Shown here piece after piece: positions 37,061 to 50,886 of a DNA stretch of 64,000 bases. A program made the translations under genes and the position numbers. Source of the stretch: Osedax fenrisi (taxonomy: Eukaryota; Annelida; Polychaeta; Sabellida; Siboglinidae); assembly GCA_964019155.1 (NCBI GenBank), contig CAXHSG010000197.1, positions 1,488,001 through 1,552,000 of the forward strand, written 5' to 3'. Under the pieces are notes generated by a model. The model had not been told where the DNA came from, ran no database searches, and worked only from the letters and a program-made list of their open reading frames with translations. How positions within the stretch are numbered: position 1 is the first letter of the stretch; each line of letters starts with the position of its first letter.

Positions 37061-38367
37061 TAGGTAACTCTAGGTAACTCTAGCTAACTCTAGCTAACTC
37101 TAGCTAACTCTAGCTAACTCTAGCTAACTCTAGGTAACTCTAGGTAACTCTAGTTAACTCTAGCTAACTCTAGGTAACTCTAGGTAACTCTAGCGAACTC
37201 TAGGTAACTCTAGCTAACTCTAGCTAACTCTAGGTAACTCTAGCTAACTTTAGCTAACTCTAGGTAACTCTAGCTAACTTTAGCTAACTCTAGCTAACTC
37301 TAGGTAACTCTAGCTAACTTTAGCTAATTCTAGCTAACTCTAGGTAACTCTAGCTAACTTTAGCTAACTCTAGCAAACTCTAGGTAACTCTAGATAACTC
37401 TAGCTAACTCTAGCTAACTATAGGTAACTCTAGCTAACTCTAGCTAACTATAGCTAACTCTAGGTAACTTTAGCTAACTCTAGCTAACTCTAGGTAACTC
37501 TACGTAACTCTAGCTAACTTTAGCTAACTCTAGCTAACTCTAGCTAACTCTAGGTAACTCTAGGTAACTCTAGCTAACTCTAGCTAACTCTAGGTAACTC
37601 TAGCTAACTCTAGCTAACTTTAGATAACTCTAGCTAACTCTAGCTAACTCTAGCTAATTCTAGGTAACTCTAGCTAACTCTAGCTAACTCTAGGTAACTC
37701 AAGGTAACTCTAGGTAACTCTAGGTAACTCTAGCTAACTCTAGCTAACTCTAGCTAACTCTAGCTAACTCTAGCTAACTCTAGCTAACTCTAGCTAACTC
37801 TAGCTAACTCTAGGTAACTCTAGGTAACTCTAGTTAACTCTAGCTAACTCTAGGTAACTCTAGGTAACTCTAGCTAACTCTAGCTAACTCTAGCTAACTC
37901 TAGCTAACTCTAGCTAACTCTAGGTAACTCTAGCTAACATTAGCTAACTCTAGCTAACTCTAGGTAACTCTAGCTAACTTTAGCTAACTCTAGTTAACTC
38001 TAGGTAACTCTAGCTAACTTTAGCTAACTCTAGCTAACTCTAGGTAACTCTAGCTAACTTTAGCTAACTCTAGCTAACTCTAGCTAACTCTAGCTAACTC
38101 TATGTAACTCTAGCTAACTCTAGGTAACTCTAGGTAACTCTAGCTAACTCTAGCTATCTTTAGCTAACTCTAGGTAACTCTAGCTAACTTTAGCTAACTC
38201 TAGCTAACTCTAGCTAACTCTAGCTAACTCTAGGTAACTCTAGCTAACTTTAGCTAACTCTAGCTAACTCTAGGTAACTCTAGCTAACTTTAGCTAACTC
38301 TAGCTAACTCTAACTAACTTTAGCTAACTCTAGGTAACTCTAGCTAACTTTAGCTAACTCTAGCTAA

Positions 38368-38497
38368 CTCTAGCTAACTTTAGCTAACTCTAGCTAACTC
38401 TAGCTAACTCTAGGTAACTCTAGGTAACTCTAGCTAACTCTAGCTAACTCTAGGTAACTCTAGCTAACTCTAGCTAACTTTAGATAACTCTAGCTAA
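38368..38497. repeat. Likely non-allelic conversion patch
   Basis: Here the second 35.5-kb unit departs from its counterpart near 2.72-2.90 kb and instead matches 37508-37637 (860 bp upstream in the same unit). The order of T5, plain and G9 units, ending in an aactttagat unit, is identical. ctttagctaa strings at 37518/38378 and ctttagataa at 37618/38478 fix the 860-bp spacing. It accounts for a 40-bp length change against the first unit. Confidence 0.7.
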
Positions 38498-39315
38498 CTC
38501 TAGGTAACTCTAGCTAACTCTAGCTAACTCTAGCTAACTCTAGCTAACTTTAGCTAACTCTAGCTAACTCTAGGTAACTCTAGCTAACTTTAGCTAACTC
38601 TAGGTAACTATAGGTAACTCTAGCTAACTCTAGCTAACTCTAGATAACTCTAGCTAACTCTAGCTAACTTTAGCTAACTCTAGCTAACTCTAGCTAACTC
38701 TAGGTAACTCTAGCTAACTCTAGCTAACTCTAGGTAACTCTAGCTAACTTTAGCTAACTCTAGCTAACTCTAGCTAACTCTAGCTAACTCTAGGTAACTC
38801 TAGCTTACTCTAGCTAACTCTAGCTAACTTTAGCTAACTCTAGGTAACTCTAGGTAACTCTAGCTAACTCTAGCTAACTCTAGCTAACTCTTGCTAACTC
38901 TAGCTAACTCTAGGTAACTCTAGGTAACTCTAGCTAACTCTAGCTAACTTTAGCTAACTCTAGCTAACTCTTGCTAACTCTAGCTAACTCTAGGTAACTC
39001 TAGGTAACTCTAGCTAACTCTAGCTAACTTTAGCTAACTCTAGCTAACTCTAGGTAATTTTAGCTAACTCTAGCTAACTCTAGCTAACTCTAGCTAACTC
39101 TAGGTAACTCTAGCTATCTCTAGCTAACTTTAGCTAACTCTAGCTAACTCTTGCTAACTCTAGCTAACTCTAGGTAACTCTAGGTAACTCTAGCTAACTC
39201 TAGATAACTTTAGCTAACTCTAGCTAACTCTAGGTAATTTTAGCTAACTCTAGCTAACTCTAGCTAACTCTAGCTAACTCTAGGTAACTCTAGCTAACTT
39301 TAGCTAACTCTAGCT

Positions 39316-39774
39316 AATTTAGCTAACTCTAGCTAACTCTAGGTAACTCTAGCTAACTCTAGCTAACTCTAGCTAACTCTAGCTAATTCTAGGTAACTCT
39401 AGGTAACACTAGCTAACTTTAGCTAACTCTAGCTAACTCTAGCTAACTCTAGGTAACTCTAGGTAACTCTAGCTAACTCTAGCTAACTCTAAGTAACTCT
39501 AGGTAACTCTAGCTAACTCTAGCTAACTCTAGGTAACTCTAGGTAACTCTAGCTAACTCTAGCTAACTCTAGGTAACTCTAGCTAACTCTAGCTAACTTT
39601 AGCTAACTCTAGCTAACTCTATCTAACTCTAGGTAACTCTAGGTAACTCTAGCTAACTCTAGCTAACTTTAGCTAACTCTAGCTAACTCTAGGTAATTTT
39701 AGCTAACTCTAGCTAACTCTAGCTAACTCTAGCTAACTCTAGGTAACTCTAGCTAACTTTAGCTAACTCTAGCT
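39316..39774. repeat. 459-bp block (block 2 in the second unit)
   Basis: 9-mers at 39316 and 39775. Copy of 3719-4177 at an offset of 35,597 bp. Confidence 0.87.
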
Positions 39775-41093
39775 AATTTAGCTAACTCTAGATAACTCTA
39801 GCTAACTCTAGCTAACTCTAGCTAACTCTAGCTAACTCTAGGTAACTCTAGCTAACTCTAGCTAACTCTAAGTAACTCTAGGTAACTCTAGCTAACTCTA
39901 GCTAACTCTAGGTAACTCTAGGTAACTCTAGCTAACTCTAGCTAACTCTAGGTAACTCTAGCTAACTCTAGCTAACTCTAGCTAACTTTAGCTAACTCTA
40001 GCTAACTCTAGGTAACTCTAGCTAACTTTAGCTAACTCTAGCTAACTCTAACTAACTTTAGCTAACTCTAGGTAACTCTAGCTAACTTTAGCTAACTCTA
40101 GCTAACTCTAGCTAACTCTAGCTAACTCTAGCTAACTCTAGCTAACTCTAGGTAACTCTAGTTAACTCTAGCTAACTCTAGCTAACTCTAGCTAACTCTA
40201 GCTAACTCTAGCTAACTCTAGCTAACTCTAGGTAACTCTAGCTTACTCTAGGTAACTCTAGATAACTCTAGCTAACTCTAGGTAACTCTAGCTAACTCTA
40301 GCTAACTCTAGCTAACTCTAGCTAACTTTAGCTAACTCTAGCTAACTCTAGGTAACTCTAGCTAACTTTAGCTAACTCTAGGTAACTATAGGTAACTCTA
40401 GCTAACTCTAGCTAACTCTAGATAACTCTAGCTAACTCTAGCTAACTTTAGCTAACTCTAGCTAACTCTAGCTAACTCTAGGTAACTCTAGCTAACTCTA
40501 GCTAACTCTAGGTAACTCTAGCTAACTTTAGCTAACTCTAGCTAACTCTAGCTAACTCTAGCTAACTCTAGGTAACTCTAGCTTACTCTAGCTAACTCTA
40601 GCTAACTTTAGCTAACTCTAGGTAACTCTAGGTAACTCTAGCTAACTCTAGCTAACTCTAGCTAACTCTTGCTAACTCTAGCTAACTCTAGGTAACTCTA
40701 GGTAACTCTAGCTAACTCTAGCTAACTTTAGCTAACTCTAGCTAACTCTTGCTAACTCTAGCTAACTCTAGGTAACTCTAGGTAACTCTAGCTAACTCTA
40801 GCTAACTTTAGCTAACTCTAGCTAACTCTAGGTAATTTTAGCTAACTCTAGCTAACTCTAGCTAACTCTAGCTAACTCTAGGTAACTCTAGCTATCTCTA
40901 GCTAACTTTAGCTAACTCTAGCTAACTCTTGCTAACTCTAGCTAACTCTAGGTAACTCTAGGTAACTCTAGCTAACTCTAGATAACTTTAGCTAACTCTA
41001 GCTAACTCTAGGTAATTTTAGCTAACTCTAGCTAACTCTAGCTAACTCTAGCTAACTCTAGGTAACTCTAGCTAACTTTAGCTAACTCTAGCT

Positions 41094-41552
41094 AATTTAG
41101 CTAACTCTAGCTAACTCTAGGTAACTCTAGCTAACTCTAGCTAACTCTAGCTAACTCTAGCTAATTCTAGGTAACTCTAGGTAATACTAGCTAACTTTAG
41201 CTAACTCTAGCTAACTCTAGCTAACTCTAGGTAACTCTAGGTAACTCTAGCTAACTCTAGCTAACTCTAAGTAACTCTAGGTAACTCTAGCTAACTCTAG
41301 CTAACTCTAGGTAACTCTAGGTAACTCTAGCTAACTCTAGCTAACTCTAGGTAACTCTAGCTAACTCTAGCTAACTTTAGCTAACTCTAGCTAACTCTAT
41401 CTAACTCTAGGTAACTCTAGGTAACTCTAGCTAACTCTAGCTAACTTTAGCTAACTCTAGCTAACTCTAGGTAATTTTAGCTAACTCTAGCTAACTCTAG
41501 CTAACTCTAGCTAACTCTAGGTAACTCTAGCTAACTTTAGCTAACTCTAGCT
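41094..41552. repeat. 459-bp block (block 3 in the second unit)
   Basis: 9-mers at 41094 and 41553. Copy of 5497-5955. It differs by T at 41185, giving aatactagct in place of aacactagct. Confidence 0.87.
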
Positions 41553-44400
41553 AATTTAGCTAACTCTAGCTAACTCTAGCTAACTCTAGCTAACTCTAGC
41601 TAACTCTAGCTAACTCTAGGTAACTCTAGGTAACTCTAGCTAACTCTAGCTAACTCTAGGTAACTCTAGCTAACTTTAGCTAATTCTAGCTAACTCTAGG
41701 TAACTCTAGCTAACTCTAGGTAACTCTAGCTAACTTTAGCTAACTCTAGCTAACTCTAGGTAACTCTAGCTAACTTTAGCTAACTCTAGCTAACTCTAGC
41801 TAACTTTAGCTAACTCTAGGTAACTCTAGCTAACTTTAGCTAAATCTAGCTAACTCTAGCTAACTCTAGCTAACTCTAGCTAACTCTAGCTAACTCTAGG
41901 TAACTCTAGTTAACTCTAGCTAACTCTAGCTAACTCTAGCTAACTCTAGCTAACTCTAGCTAACTCTAGCTAACTCTAGCTAACTCTAGCTTACTCTAGG
42001 TAACTCTAGATAACTCTAGCTAACTCTAGGTAACTCTAGCTAACTCTAGCTAACTCTAGCTAACTCTAGCTAACTTTAGCTAACTCTAGCTAACTCTAGG
42101 TAACTCTAGCTAACTTTAGCTAACTCTAGGTAACTATAGGTAACTCTAGCTAACTCTAGCTAACTCTAGATAACTCTAGCTAACTCTAGCTAACTTTAGC
42201 TAACTCTAGCTAACTCTAGCTAACTCTAGGTAACTCTAGCTAACTCTAGCTAACTCTAGGTAACTCTAGCTAACTTTAGCTAACTCTAGCTAACTCTAGC
42301 TAACTCTAGCTAACTCTAGGTAACTCTAGCTTACTCTAGCTAACTCTAGCTAACTTTAGCTAACTCTAGGTAACTCTAGCTAACTCTAGCTAACTCTTGC
42401 TAACTTTAGCTAACTCTAGCTAACTCTAGGTAATTTTAGCTAACTCTAGCTAACTCTAGCTAACTCTAGCTAACTCTAGGTAACTCAAGGTAACTCTAGG
42501 TAACTCTAGGTAACTCTAGCTAACTCTAGCTAACTCTAGCTAACTCTAGCTAACTCTAGCTAACTCTAGCTAACTCTAGCTAACTCTAGCTAACTCTAGG
42601 TAACTCTAGGTAACTCTAGTTAACTCTAGCTAACTCTAGGTAACTCTAGGTAACTCTAGCTAACTCTAGCTAACTCTAGCTAACTCTAGCTAACTCTAGC
42701 TAACTCTAGGTAACTCTAGCTAACATTAGCTAACTCTAGCTAACTCTAGGTAACTCTAGCTAACTTTAGCTAACTCTAGTTAACTCTAGGTAACTCTAGC
42801 TAACTTTAGCTAACTCTAGCTAACTCTAGGTAACTCTAGCTAACTTTAGCTAACTCTAGCTAACTCTAGCTAACTCTAGCTAACTCTATGTAACTCTAGC
42901 TAACTCTAGGTAACTCTAGGTAACTCTAGCTAACTCTAGCTATCTTTAGCTAACTCTAGGTAACTCTAGCTAACTTTAGCTAATTTAGCTAACTCTAGCT
43001 AACTCTAGCTAACTCTAGCTAACTCTAGCTAACTCTAGCTAACTCTAGGTAACTCTAGGTAACTCTAGCTAACTCTAGCTAACTCTAGGTAACTCTAGCT
43101 AACTTTAGCTAATTCTAGCTAACTCTAGGTAACTCTAGCTAACTCTAGGTAACTCTAGCTAACTTTAGCTAACTCTAGCTAACTCTAGGTAACTCTAGCT
43201 AACTTTAGCTAACTCTAGCTAACTCTAGCTAACTTTAGCTAACTCTAGGTAACTCTAGCTAACTTTAGCTAAATCTAGCTAACTCTAGCTAATTCTAGCT
43301 AACTCTAGCTAACTCTAGCTAACTCTAGGTAACTCTAGTTAACTCTAGCTAACTCTAGCTAACTCTAGCTAACTCTAGCTAACTCTAGCTAACTCTAGCT
43401 AACTCTAGCTTACTCTAGGTAACTCTAGATAACTCTAGCTAACTCTAGGTAACTCTAGCTAACTCTAGCTAACTCTAGCTAACTCTAGCTAACTTTAGCT
43501 AACTCTAGCTAACTCTAGGTAACTCTAGCTAACTTTAGCTAACTCTAGGTAACTATAGGTAACTCTAGCTAACTCTAGCTAACTCTAGATAACTCTAGCT
43601 AACTCTAGCTAACTTTAGCTAACTCTAGCTAACTCTAGCTAACTCTAGGTAACTCTAGCTAACTCTAGCTAACTCTAGGTAACTCTAGCTAACTTTAGCT
43701 AACTCTAGCTAACTCTAGCTAACTCTAGCTAACTCTAGGTAACTCTAGCTTACTCTAGCTAACTCTAGCTAACTTTAGCTAACTCTAGGTAACTCTAGCT
43801 AACTCTAGCTAACTCTTGCTAACTTTAGCTAACTCTAGCTAACTCTAGGTAATTTTAGCTAACTCTAGCTAACTCTAGCTAACTCTAGCTAACTCTAGGT
43901 AACTCAAGGTAACTCTAGGTAACTCTAGGTAACTCTAGCTAACTCTAGCTAACTCTAGCTAACTCTAGCTAACTCTAGCTAACTCTAGCTAACTCTAGCT
44001 AACTCTAGCTAACTCTAGGTAACTCTAGGTAACTCTAGTTAACTCTAGCTAACTCTAGGTAACTCTAGGTAACTCTAGCTAACTCTAGCTAACTCTAGCT
44101 AACTCTAGCTAACTCTAGCTAACTCTAGGTAACTCTAGCTAACATTAGCTAACTCTAGCTAACTCTAGGTAACTCTAGCTAACTTTAGCTAACTCTAGTT
44201 AACTCTAGGTAACTCTAGCTAACTTTAGCTAACTCTAGCTAACTCTAGGTAACTCTAGCTAACTTTAGCTAACTCTAGCTAACTCTAGCTAACTCTAGCT
44301 AACTCTATGTAACTCTAGCTAACTCTAGGTAACTCTAGGTAACTCTAGCTAACTCTAGCTATCTTTAGCTAACTCTAGGTAACTCTAGCTAACTTTAGCT
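41553..44400. repeat. ~1.42-kb duplication, copy in the second unit
   Basis: Collinear with 5956-8803 at an offset of 35,597 bp, with 9-mers at 41553 and 42982. C at 41624 gives two ordinary aactctaggt units where 6027 carries T (aattctaggt). Confidence 0.8.
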
Positions 44401-45790
44401 AACTCTAGCTAACTCTAGGTAACTCTAGCTAACTCTAGGTAACTCTAGGTAACTCTAGTTAACTCTAGCTAACTCTAGGTAACTCTAGGTAACTCTAGCG
44501 AACTCTAGGTAACTCTAGCTAACTCTAGCTAACTCTAGGTAACTCTAGCTAACTTTAGCTAACTCTAGGTAACTCTAGCTAACTTTAGCTAACTCTAGCT
44601 AACTCTAGGTAACTCTAGCTAACTTTAGCTAATTCTAGCTAACTCTAGGTAACTCTAGCTAACTCTAGGTAACTCTAGCTAACTTTAGCTAACTCTAGCT
44701 AACTCTAGGTAACTCTAGCTAACTTTAGCTAACTCTAGCTAACTCTAGCTAACTTTAGCTAACTCTAGGTAACTCTAGCTAACTTTAGCTAAATCTAGCT
44801 AACTCTAGCTAACTCTAGCTAACTCTAGCTAACTCTAGCTAACTCTAGGTAACTCTAGTTAACTCTAGCTAACTCTAGCTAACTCTAGCTAACTCTAGCT
44901 AACTCTAGCTAACTCTAGCTAACTCTAGCTAACTCTAGCTTACTCTAGGTAACTCTAGATAACTCTAGCTAACTCTAGGTAACTCTAGCTAACTCTAGCT
45001 AACTCTAGCTAACTCTAGCTAACTTTAGCTAACTCTAGCTAACTCTAGGTAACTCTAGCTAACTTTAGCTAACTCTAGGTAACTATAGGTAACTCTAGCT
45101 AACTCTAGCTAACTCTAGATAACTCTAGCTAACTCTAGCTAACTTTAGCTAACTCTAGCTAACTCTAGCTAACTCTAGGTAACTCTAGCTAACTCTAGCT
45201 AACTCTAGGTAACTCTAGCTAACTTTAGCTAACTCTAGCTAACTCTATCTAACTCTAGCTAACTCTAGGTAACTCTAGCTTACTCTAGCTAACTCTAGCT
45301 AACTTTAGCTAACTCTAGGTAACTCTAGGTAACTCTAGCTAACTCTAGCTAACTCTAGCTAACTCTTGCTAACTCTAGCTAACTCTAGGTAACTCTAGGT
45401 AACTCTAGCTAACTCTAGCTAACTTTAGCTAACTCTAGCTAACTCTTGCTAACTCTAGCTAACTCTAGGTAACTCTAGGTAACTCTAGCTAACTCTAGCT
45501 AACTTTAGCTAACTCTAGCTAACTCTAGGTAATTTTAGCTAACTCTAGCTAACTCTAGCTAACTCTAGCTAACTCTAGGTAACTCTAGCTAACTCTAGCT
45601 AACTTTAGCTAACTCTAGCTAACTCTTGCTAACTCTAGCTAACTCTAGGTAACTCTAGGTAACTCTAGCTAACTCTAGCTAACTTTAGCTAACTCTAGCT
45701 AACTCTAGGTAATTTTAGCTAACTCTAGCTAACTCTAGCTAACTCTAGCTAACTCTAGGTAACTCTAGCTAACTTTAGCTAACTCTAGCT

Positions 45791-46249
45791 AATTTAGCTA
45801 ACTCTAGCTAACTCTAGGTAACTCTAGCTAACTCTAGCTAACTCTAGCTAACTCTAGCTAATTCTAGGTAACTCTAGGTAACACTAGCTAACTTTAGCTA
45901 ACTCTAGCTAACTCTAGCTAACTCTAGGTAACTCTAGGTAACTCTAGCTAACTCTAGCTAACTCTAAGTAACTCTAGGTAACTCTAGCTAACTCTAGCTA
46001 ACTCTAGGTAACTCTAGGTAACTCTAGCTAACTCTAGCTAACTCTAGGTAACTCTAGCTAACTCTAGCTAACTTTAGCTAACTCTAGCTAACTCTATCTA
46101 ACTCTAGGTAACTCTAGGTAACTCTAGCTAACTCTAGCTAACTTTAGCTAACTCTAGCTAACTCTAGGTAATTTTAGCTAACTCTAGCTAACTCTAGCTA
46201 ACTCTAGCTAACTCTAGGTAACTCTAGCTAACTTTAGCTAACTCTAGCT
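45791..46249. repeat. 459-bp block (block 4 in the second unit, unexpanded)
   Basis: 9-mers at 45791 and 46250, the standard 459 bp. The first-unit counterpart (10194-10812) is 619 bp, so the expansion happened in the first unit only and probably after the 35.5-kb duplication. Confidence 0.87.
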
Positions 46250-46728
46250 AATTTAGCTAACTCTAGCTAACTCTAGGTAACTCTAGCTAACTCTAGCTAA
46301 CTCTAGCTAACTCTAGCTAACTCTAGGTAACTCTAGGTAACTCTAGCTAACTTTAGCTAACTCTAGCTAACTCTAGCTAACTCTAGGTAACTCTAGGTAA
46401 CTCTAGGTAACTCTAGCTAACTCTAGCTAACTCTAGCTAACTCTAGCTAACTCTAGCTAACTCTAGCTAACTCTAGCTAACTCTAGCTAACTCTAGGTAA
46501 CTCTAGGTAACTCTAGTTAACTCTAGCTAACTCTAGGTAACTCTAGGTAACTCTAGCTAACTCTAGGTAACTCTAGCTAACTCTAGCTAACTCTAGGTAA
46601 CTCTAGCTAACTTTAGCTAACTCTAGGTAACTCTAGCTAACTTTAGCTAACTCTAGCTAACTCTAGGTAACTCTAGCTAACTTTAGCTAATTCTAGCTAA
46701 CTCTAGGTAACTCTAGCTAACTTTAGCT

Positions 46729-47248
46729 AACTCTAGCAAACTCTAGGTAACTCTAGATAACTCTAGCTAACTCTAGCTAACTATAGGTAACTCTAGCTAA
46801 CTCTAGCTAACTCTAGCTAACTCTAGGTAACTTTAGCTAACTCTATCTAACTCTAGGTAACTCTACATAACTCTAGCTAACTTTAGCTAACTCTAGCTAA
46901 CTCTAGCTAACTCTAGGTAACTCTAGGTAACTCTAGCTAACTCTAGCTAACTCTAGGTAACTCTAGCTAACTCTAGCTAACTTTAGCTAACTCTAGCAAA
47001 CTCTAGGTAACTCTAGATAACTCTAGCTAACTCTAGCTAACTATAGGTAACTCTAGCTAACTCTAGCTAACTCTAGCTAACTCTAGGTAACTTTAGCTAA
47101 CTCTAGCTAACTCTAGGTAACTCTACGTAACTCTAGCTAACTTTAGCTAACTCTAGCTAACTCTAGCTAACTCTAGGTAACTCTAGGTAACTCTAGCTAA
47201 CTCTAGCTAACTCTAGGTAACTCTAGCTAACTCTAGCTAACTTTAGCT
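46729..47248. repeat. 260-bp tandem duplication, second unit
   Basis: Copy of 11292-11811 at an offset of 35,437 bp. agcaaac strings lie at 46731 and 46991. The same two substitutions distinguish its halves, so the 260-bp duplication predates the 35.5-kb one. Confidence 0.82.
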
Positions 47249-49447
47249 AACTCTAGCTAACTCTAGCTAACTCTAGCTAATTCTAGGTAACTCTAGCTAA
47301 CTCTAGCTAACTCTAGGTAACTCAAGGTAACTCTAGGTAACTCTAGGTAACTCTAGCTAACTCTAGCTAACTCTAGCTAACTCTAGCTAACTCTAGCTAA
47401 CTCTAGCTAACTCTAGCTAACTCTAGCTAACTCTAGGTAACTCTAGGTAACTCTAGTTAACTCTAGCTAACTCTAGGTAACTCTAGGTAACTCTAGCTAA
47501 CTCTAGCTAACTCTAGCTAACTCTAGCTAACTCTAGCTAACTCTAGGTAACTCTAGCTAACATTAGCTAACTCTAGCTAACTCTAGGTAACTCTAGCTAA
47601 CTTTAGCTAACTCTAGTTAACTCTAGGTAACTCTAGCTAACTTTAGCTAACTCTAGCTAACTCTAGGTAAATCTAGCTAACTTTAGCTAACTCTAGCTAA
47701 CTCTAGGTAACTCTAGCTAACTTTAGCTAACTCTAGCTAACTCTAGCTAACTCTAGCTAACTCTATGTAACTCTAGCTAACTCTAGGTAACTCTAGGTAA
47801 CTCTAGCTAACTCTAGCTATCTTTAGCTAACTCTAGGTAACTCTAGCTAACTTTAGCTAACTCTAGCTAACTCTAGCTAACTCTAGCTAACTCTAGGTAA
47901 CTCTAGCTAACTTTAGCTAACTCTAGCTAACTCTAGGTAACTCTAGCTAACTTTAGCTAACTCTAGCTAACTCTAGCTAACTTTAGCTAACTCTAGGTAA
48001 CTCTAGCTAACTTTAGCTAACTCTAGCTAACTCTAGCTAACTCTAGCTAACTCTAGCTAACTCTAGCTAACTCTAGGTAACTCTAGTTAACTCTAGCTAA
48101 CTCTAGCTAACTCTAGCTAACTCTAGCTAACTCTAGCTAACTCTAGCTAACTCTAGGTAACTCTAGCTTACTCTAGGTAACTCTAGATAACTCTAGCTAA
48201 CTCTAGGTAACTCTAGCTAACTCTAGCTAACTCTAGCTAACTCTAGCTAACTTTAGCTAACTCTAGCTAACTCTAGGTAACTCTAGCTAACTTTAGCTAA
48301 CTCTAGGTAACTATAGGTAACTCTAGCTAACTTTAGCTAACTCTAGCTAACTCTAGCTAACTTTAGCTAACTCTAGCTAACTCTAGATAACTCTAGCTAA
48401 CTTTAGCTAACTCTAGCTAACTCTAACTAACTTTAGCTAACTCTAGTTAACTCTAGCTAACTCTAGGTAACTCTAGGTAACTCTAGCTAACTCTAGGTAA
48501 CTCTAGCTAACTCTAGCTAACTCTAGCTAACTCTAGATAACTTTAGCTAACTCTAGCTAACTCTAGGTAACTCTAGCTAACTTTAGCTAACTCTAGCTAA
48601 CTCTAGGTAACTCTAGCTAACTTTAGCTAACTCAATCTAACTCTAGGTAACTCTAGCTAACTTTAGCTAACTCTAGCTAACTCTAGCTAACTCTAGCTAA
48701 CTTTAGCTAACTCTAGCTAAATCTAGCTAACTCTAGCTAACTCTAGCTAACTCTAGCTAACTTTAGCTAACTCTAGCTAACTCTAGGTAACTCTAGCTAA
48801 CTTTAGCTAACTCTAGCTAACTCTAGCTAACTCTAGCTAACTCTAGGTAACTCTAGCTAACTTTAGCTAACTCTAGCTAACTCTAGGTAACTCTAGCTAA
48901 CTTTAGATAACTCTAGCTAACTCTAGCTAATCTAGCTAACTTTAGTTAACTCTAGCTAACTCTAGCTAACTCTAGCTAACTCTAGCTAACTCTAGCTAAG
49001 TTTAGCTAACTCTAGCTAACTCTAGGTAACTCTAGCTAACTTTAGCTAACTCTAGCTAACTCTAGCTAACTCAAGCTAACTCTAGGTAACTCTAGCTAAC
49101 TTTAGCTAACTCTAGCTAACTCTAGGTAACTCTAGCTAACTTTAGCTAACTCTAGCTAACTCTAGGTAACTCTAGCTAACTTTAGCTAACTCTAGATAAC
49201 TCTAGGTAACTCTAGCTAACTCTAGGTAACTCTAGCTAACTTTAGCTAACTCTAGCTAACTCTAGGTAAATCTAGCTAACTTTAGCTAACTCTAGCTAAC
49301 TCTAGATAACTCTAGCTAACTCTAGCTAACTTTAGCTAACTCTAGCTAACTCTAGCTAACTCTAGCTAACTCTAGGTAACTCTAGCTAACTCTAGGTAAC
49401 TCTAGCTTACTCTAGCTAACTCTAGGTAACTCTAGCTAACTTTAGCT

Positions 49448-49997
49448 AACTCTAGCTAACTCTAGCTAACTCTAGGTAACTCTAGCTAACTTTAGCTAAC
49501 TCTAGCTAACTCTAGCTAACTCTAGCTAACTCTAGGTAACTCTAGCTAACTCTAGGTAACTCTAGCTTACTCTAGCTAACTCTAGCTAACTTTAGCTAAC
49601 TCTAGGTAACTCTAGGTAACTCTAGCTAACTCTAGCTAACTCTAGCTAACTCTTGCTAACTCTAGCTAACTCTAGGTAACTCTAGGTAACTCTAGCTAAC
49701 TCTAGCTAACTTTAGCTAACTCTAGCTAACTCTAGCTAACTCTAGGTAACTCTAGCTAACTCTAGCTAACTCTAGGTAACTCTAGCTAACTTTAGCTAAC
49801 TCTAGCTAACTCTAGCTAACTCTAGCTAACTCTAGGTAACTCTAGCTAACTCTAGGTAACTCTAGCTTACTCTAGCTAACTCTAGCTAACTTTAGCTAAC
49901 TCTAGGTAACTCTAGGTAACTCTAGCTAACTCTAGCTAACTCTAGCTAACTCTTGCTAACTCTAGCTAACTCTAGGTAACTCTAGGTAACTCTAGCT
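49448..49997. repeat. 300-bp spaced tandem duplication, second unit
   Basis: Copy of 14011-14560 at an offset of 35,437 bp. agcttac markers at 49561 and 49861 keep the 300-bp spacing. Confidence 0.75.
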
Positions 49998-50427
49998 AAC
50001 TCTTGCTAACTCTAGCTAACTCTAGGTAACTCTAGGTAACTCTAGCTAACTCTAGCTAACTTTAGCTAACTCTAGCTAACTCTTGCTAACTCTAGCTAAC
50101 TCTAGGTAACTCTAGGTAACTCTAGCTAACTCTAGCTAACTTTAGCTAACTCTAGCTAACTCTAGGTAATTTTAGCTAACTCTAGCTAACTCTAGCTAAC
50201 TCTAGCTAACTCTAGGTAACTCTAGCTAACTCTAGCTAACTTTAGCTAACTCTAGCTAACTCTTGCTAACTCTAGCTAACTCTAGGTAACTCTAGGTAAC
50301 TCTAGCTAACTCTAGCTAACTTTAGCTAACTCTAGCTAACTCTAGGTAATTTTAGCTAACTCTAGCTAACTCTAGCTAACTCTAGCTAACTCTAGGTAAC
50401 TCTAGCTAACTTTAGCTAACTCTAGCT

Positions 50428-50886
50428 AATTTAGCTAACTCTAGCTAACTCTAGGTAACTCTAGCTAACTCTAGCTAACTCTAGCTAACTCTAGCTAATT
50501 CTAGGTAACTCTAGGTAACACTAGCTAACTTTAGCTAACTCTAGCTAACTCTAGCTAACTCTAGGTAACTCTAGGTAACTCTAGCTAACTCTAGCTAACT
50601 CTAAGTAACTCTAGGTAACTCTAGCTAACTCTAGCTAACTCTAGGTAACTCTAGGTAACTCTAGCTAACTCTAGCTAACTCTAGGTAACTCTAGCTAACT
50701 CTAGCTAACTTTAGCTAACTCTAGCTAACTCTATCTAACTCTAGGTAACTCTAGGTAACTCTAGCTAACTCTAGCTAACTTTAGCTAACTCTAGCTAACT
50801 CTAGGTAATTTTAGCTAACTCTAGCTAACTCTAGCTAACTCTAGCTAACTCTAGGTAACTCTAGCTAACTTTAGCTAACTCTAGCT
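50428..50886. repeat. 459-bp block (block 5 in the second unit)
   Basis: 9-mers at 50428 and 50887, 459 bp apart. Copy of 14991-15449. Confidence 0.87.

Larger units (their letters stand above)
1548..37074. repeat. First copy of a ~35.5-kb tandem duplication unit
   Basis: Rare-variant landmarks between 1548 and 28663 reappear in the same order downstream. Examples are agcgaac units at 1661, 8896 and 15771, which recur at 37188, 44493 and 51208; aatctagct at 13492; a ctagctagct block at 19241; and agccaac at 28453, which recurs at 63790. The homology starts at base 1548 (matching 37075): three units immediately upstream differ. A unit from 1548 to 37074 followed directly by its copy is a simple tandem duplication of 35,527 bp. 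It includes the island and the 31.7-37.07 kb domain, whose second copies would lie beyond the window. The breakpoint is uncertain by about 30 bp because flanking decamers are alike. Confidence 0.82.
38238..41617. repeat. 1,778-bp duplication, copy in the second unit
   Basis: 9-mers at 39316/41094 and 39775/41553 keep the 1,778-bp spacing. The early part of its first member is replaced at 38368-38497 by a stretch resembling 37508-37637, so the two members are less alike there than their counterparts at 2.6-6.0 kb. Confidence 0.75.
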
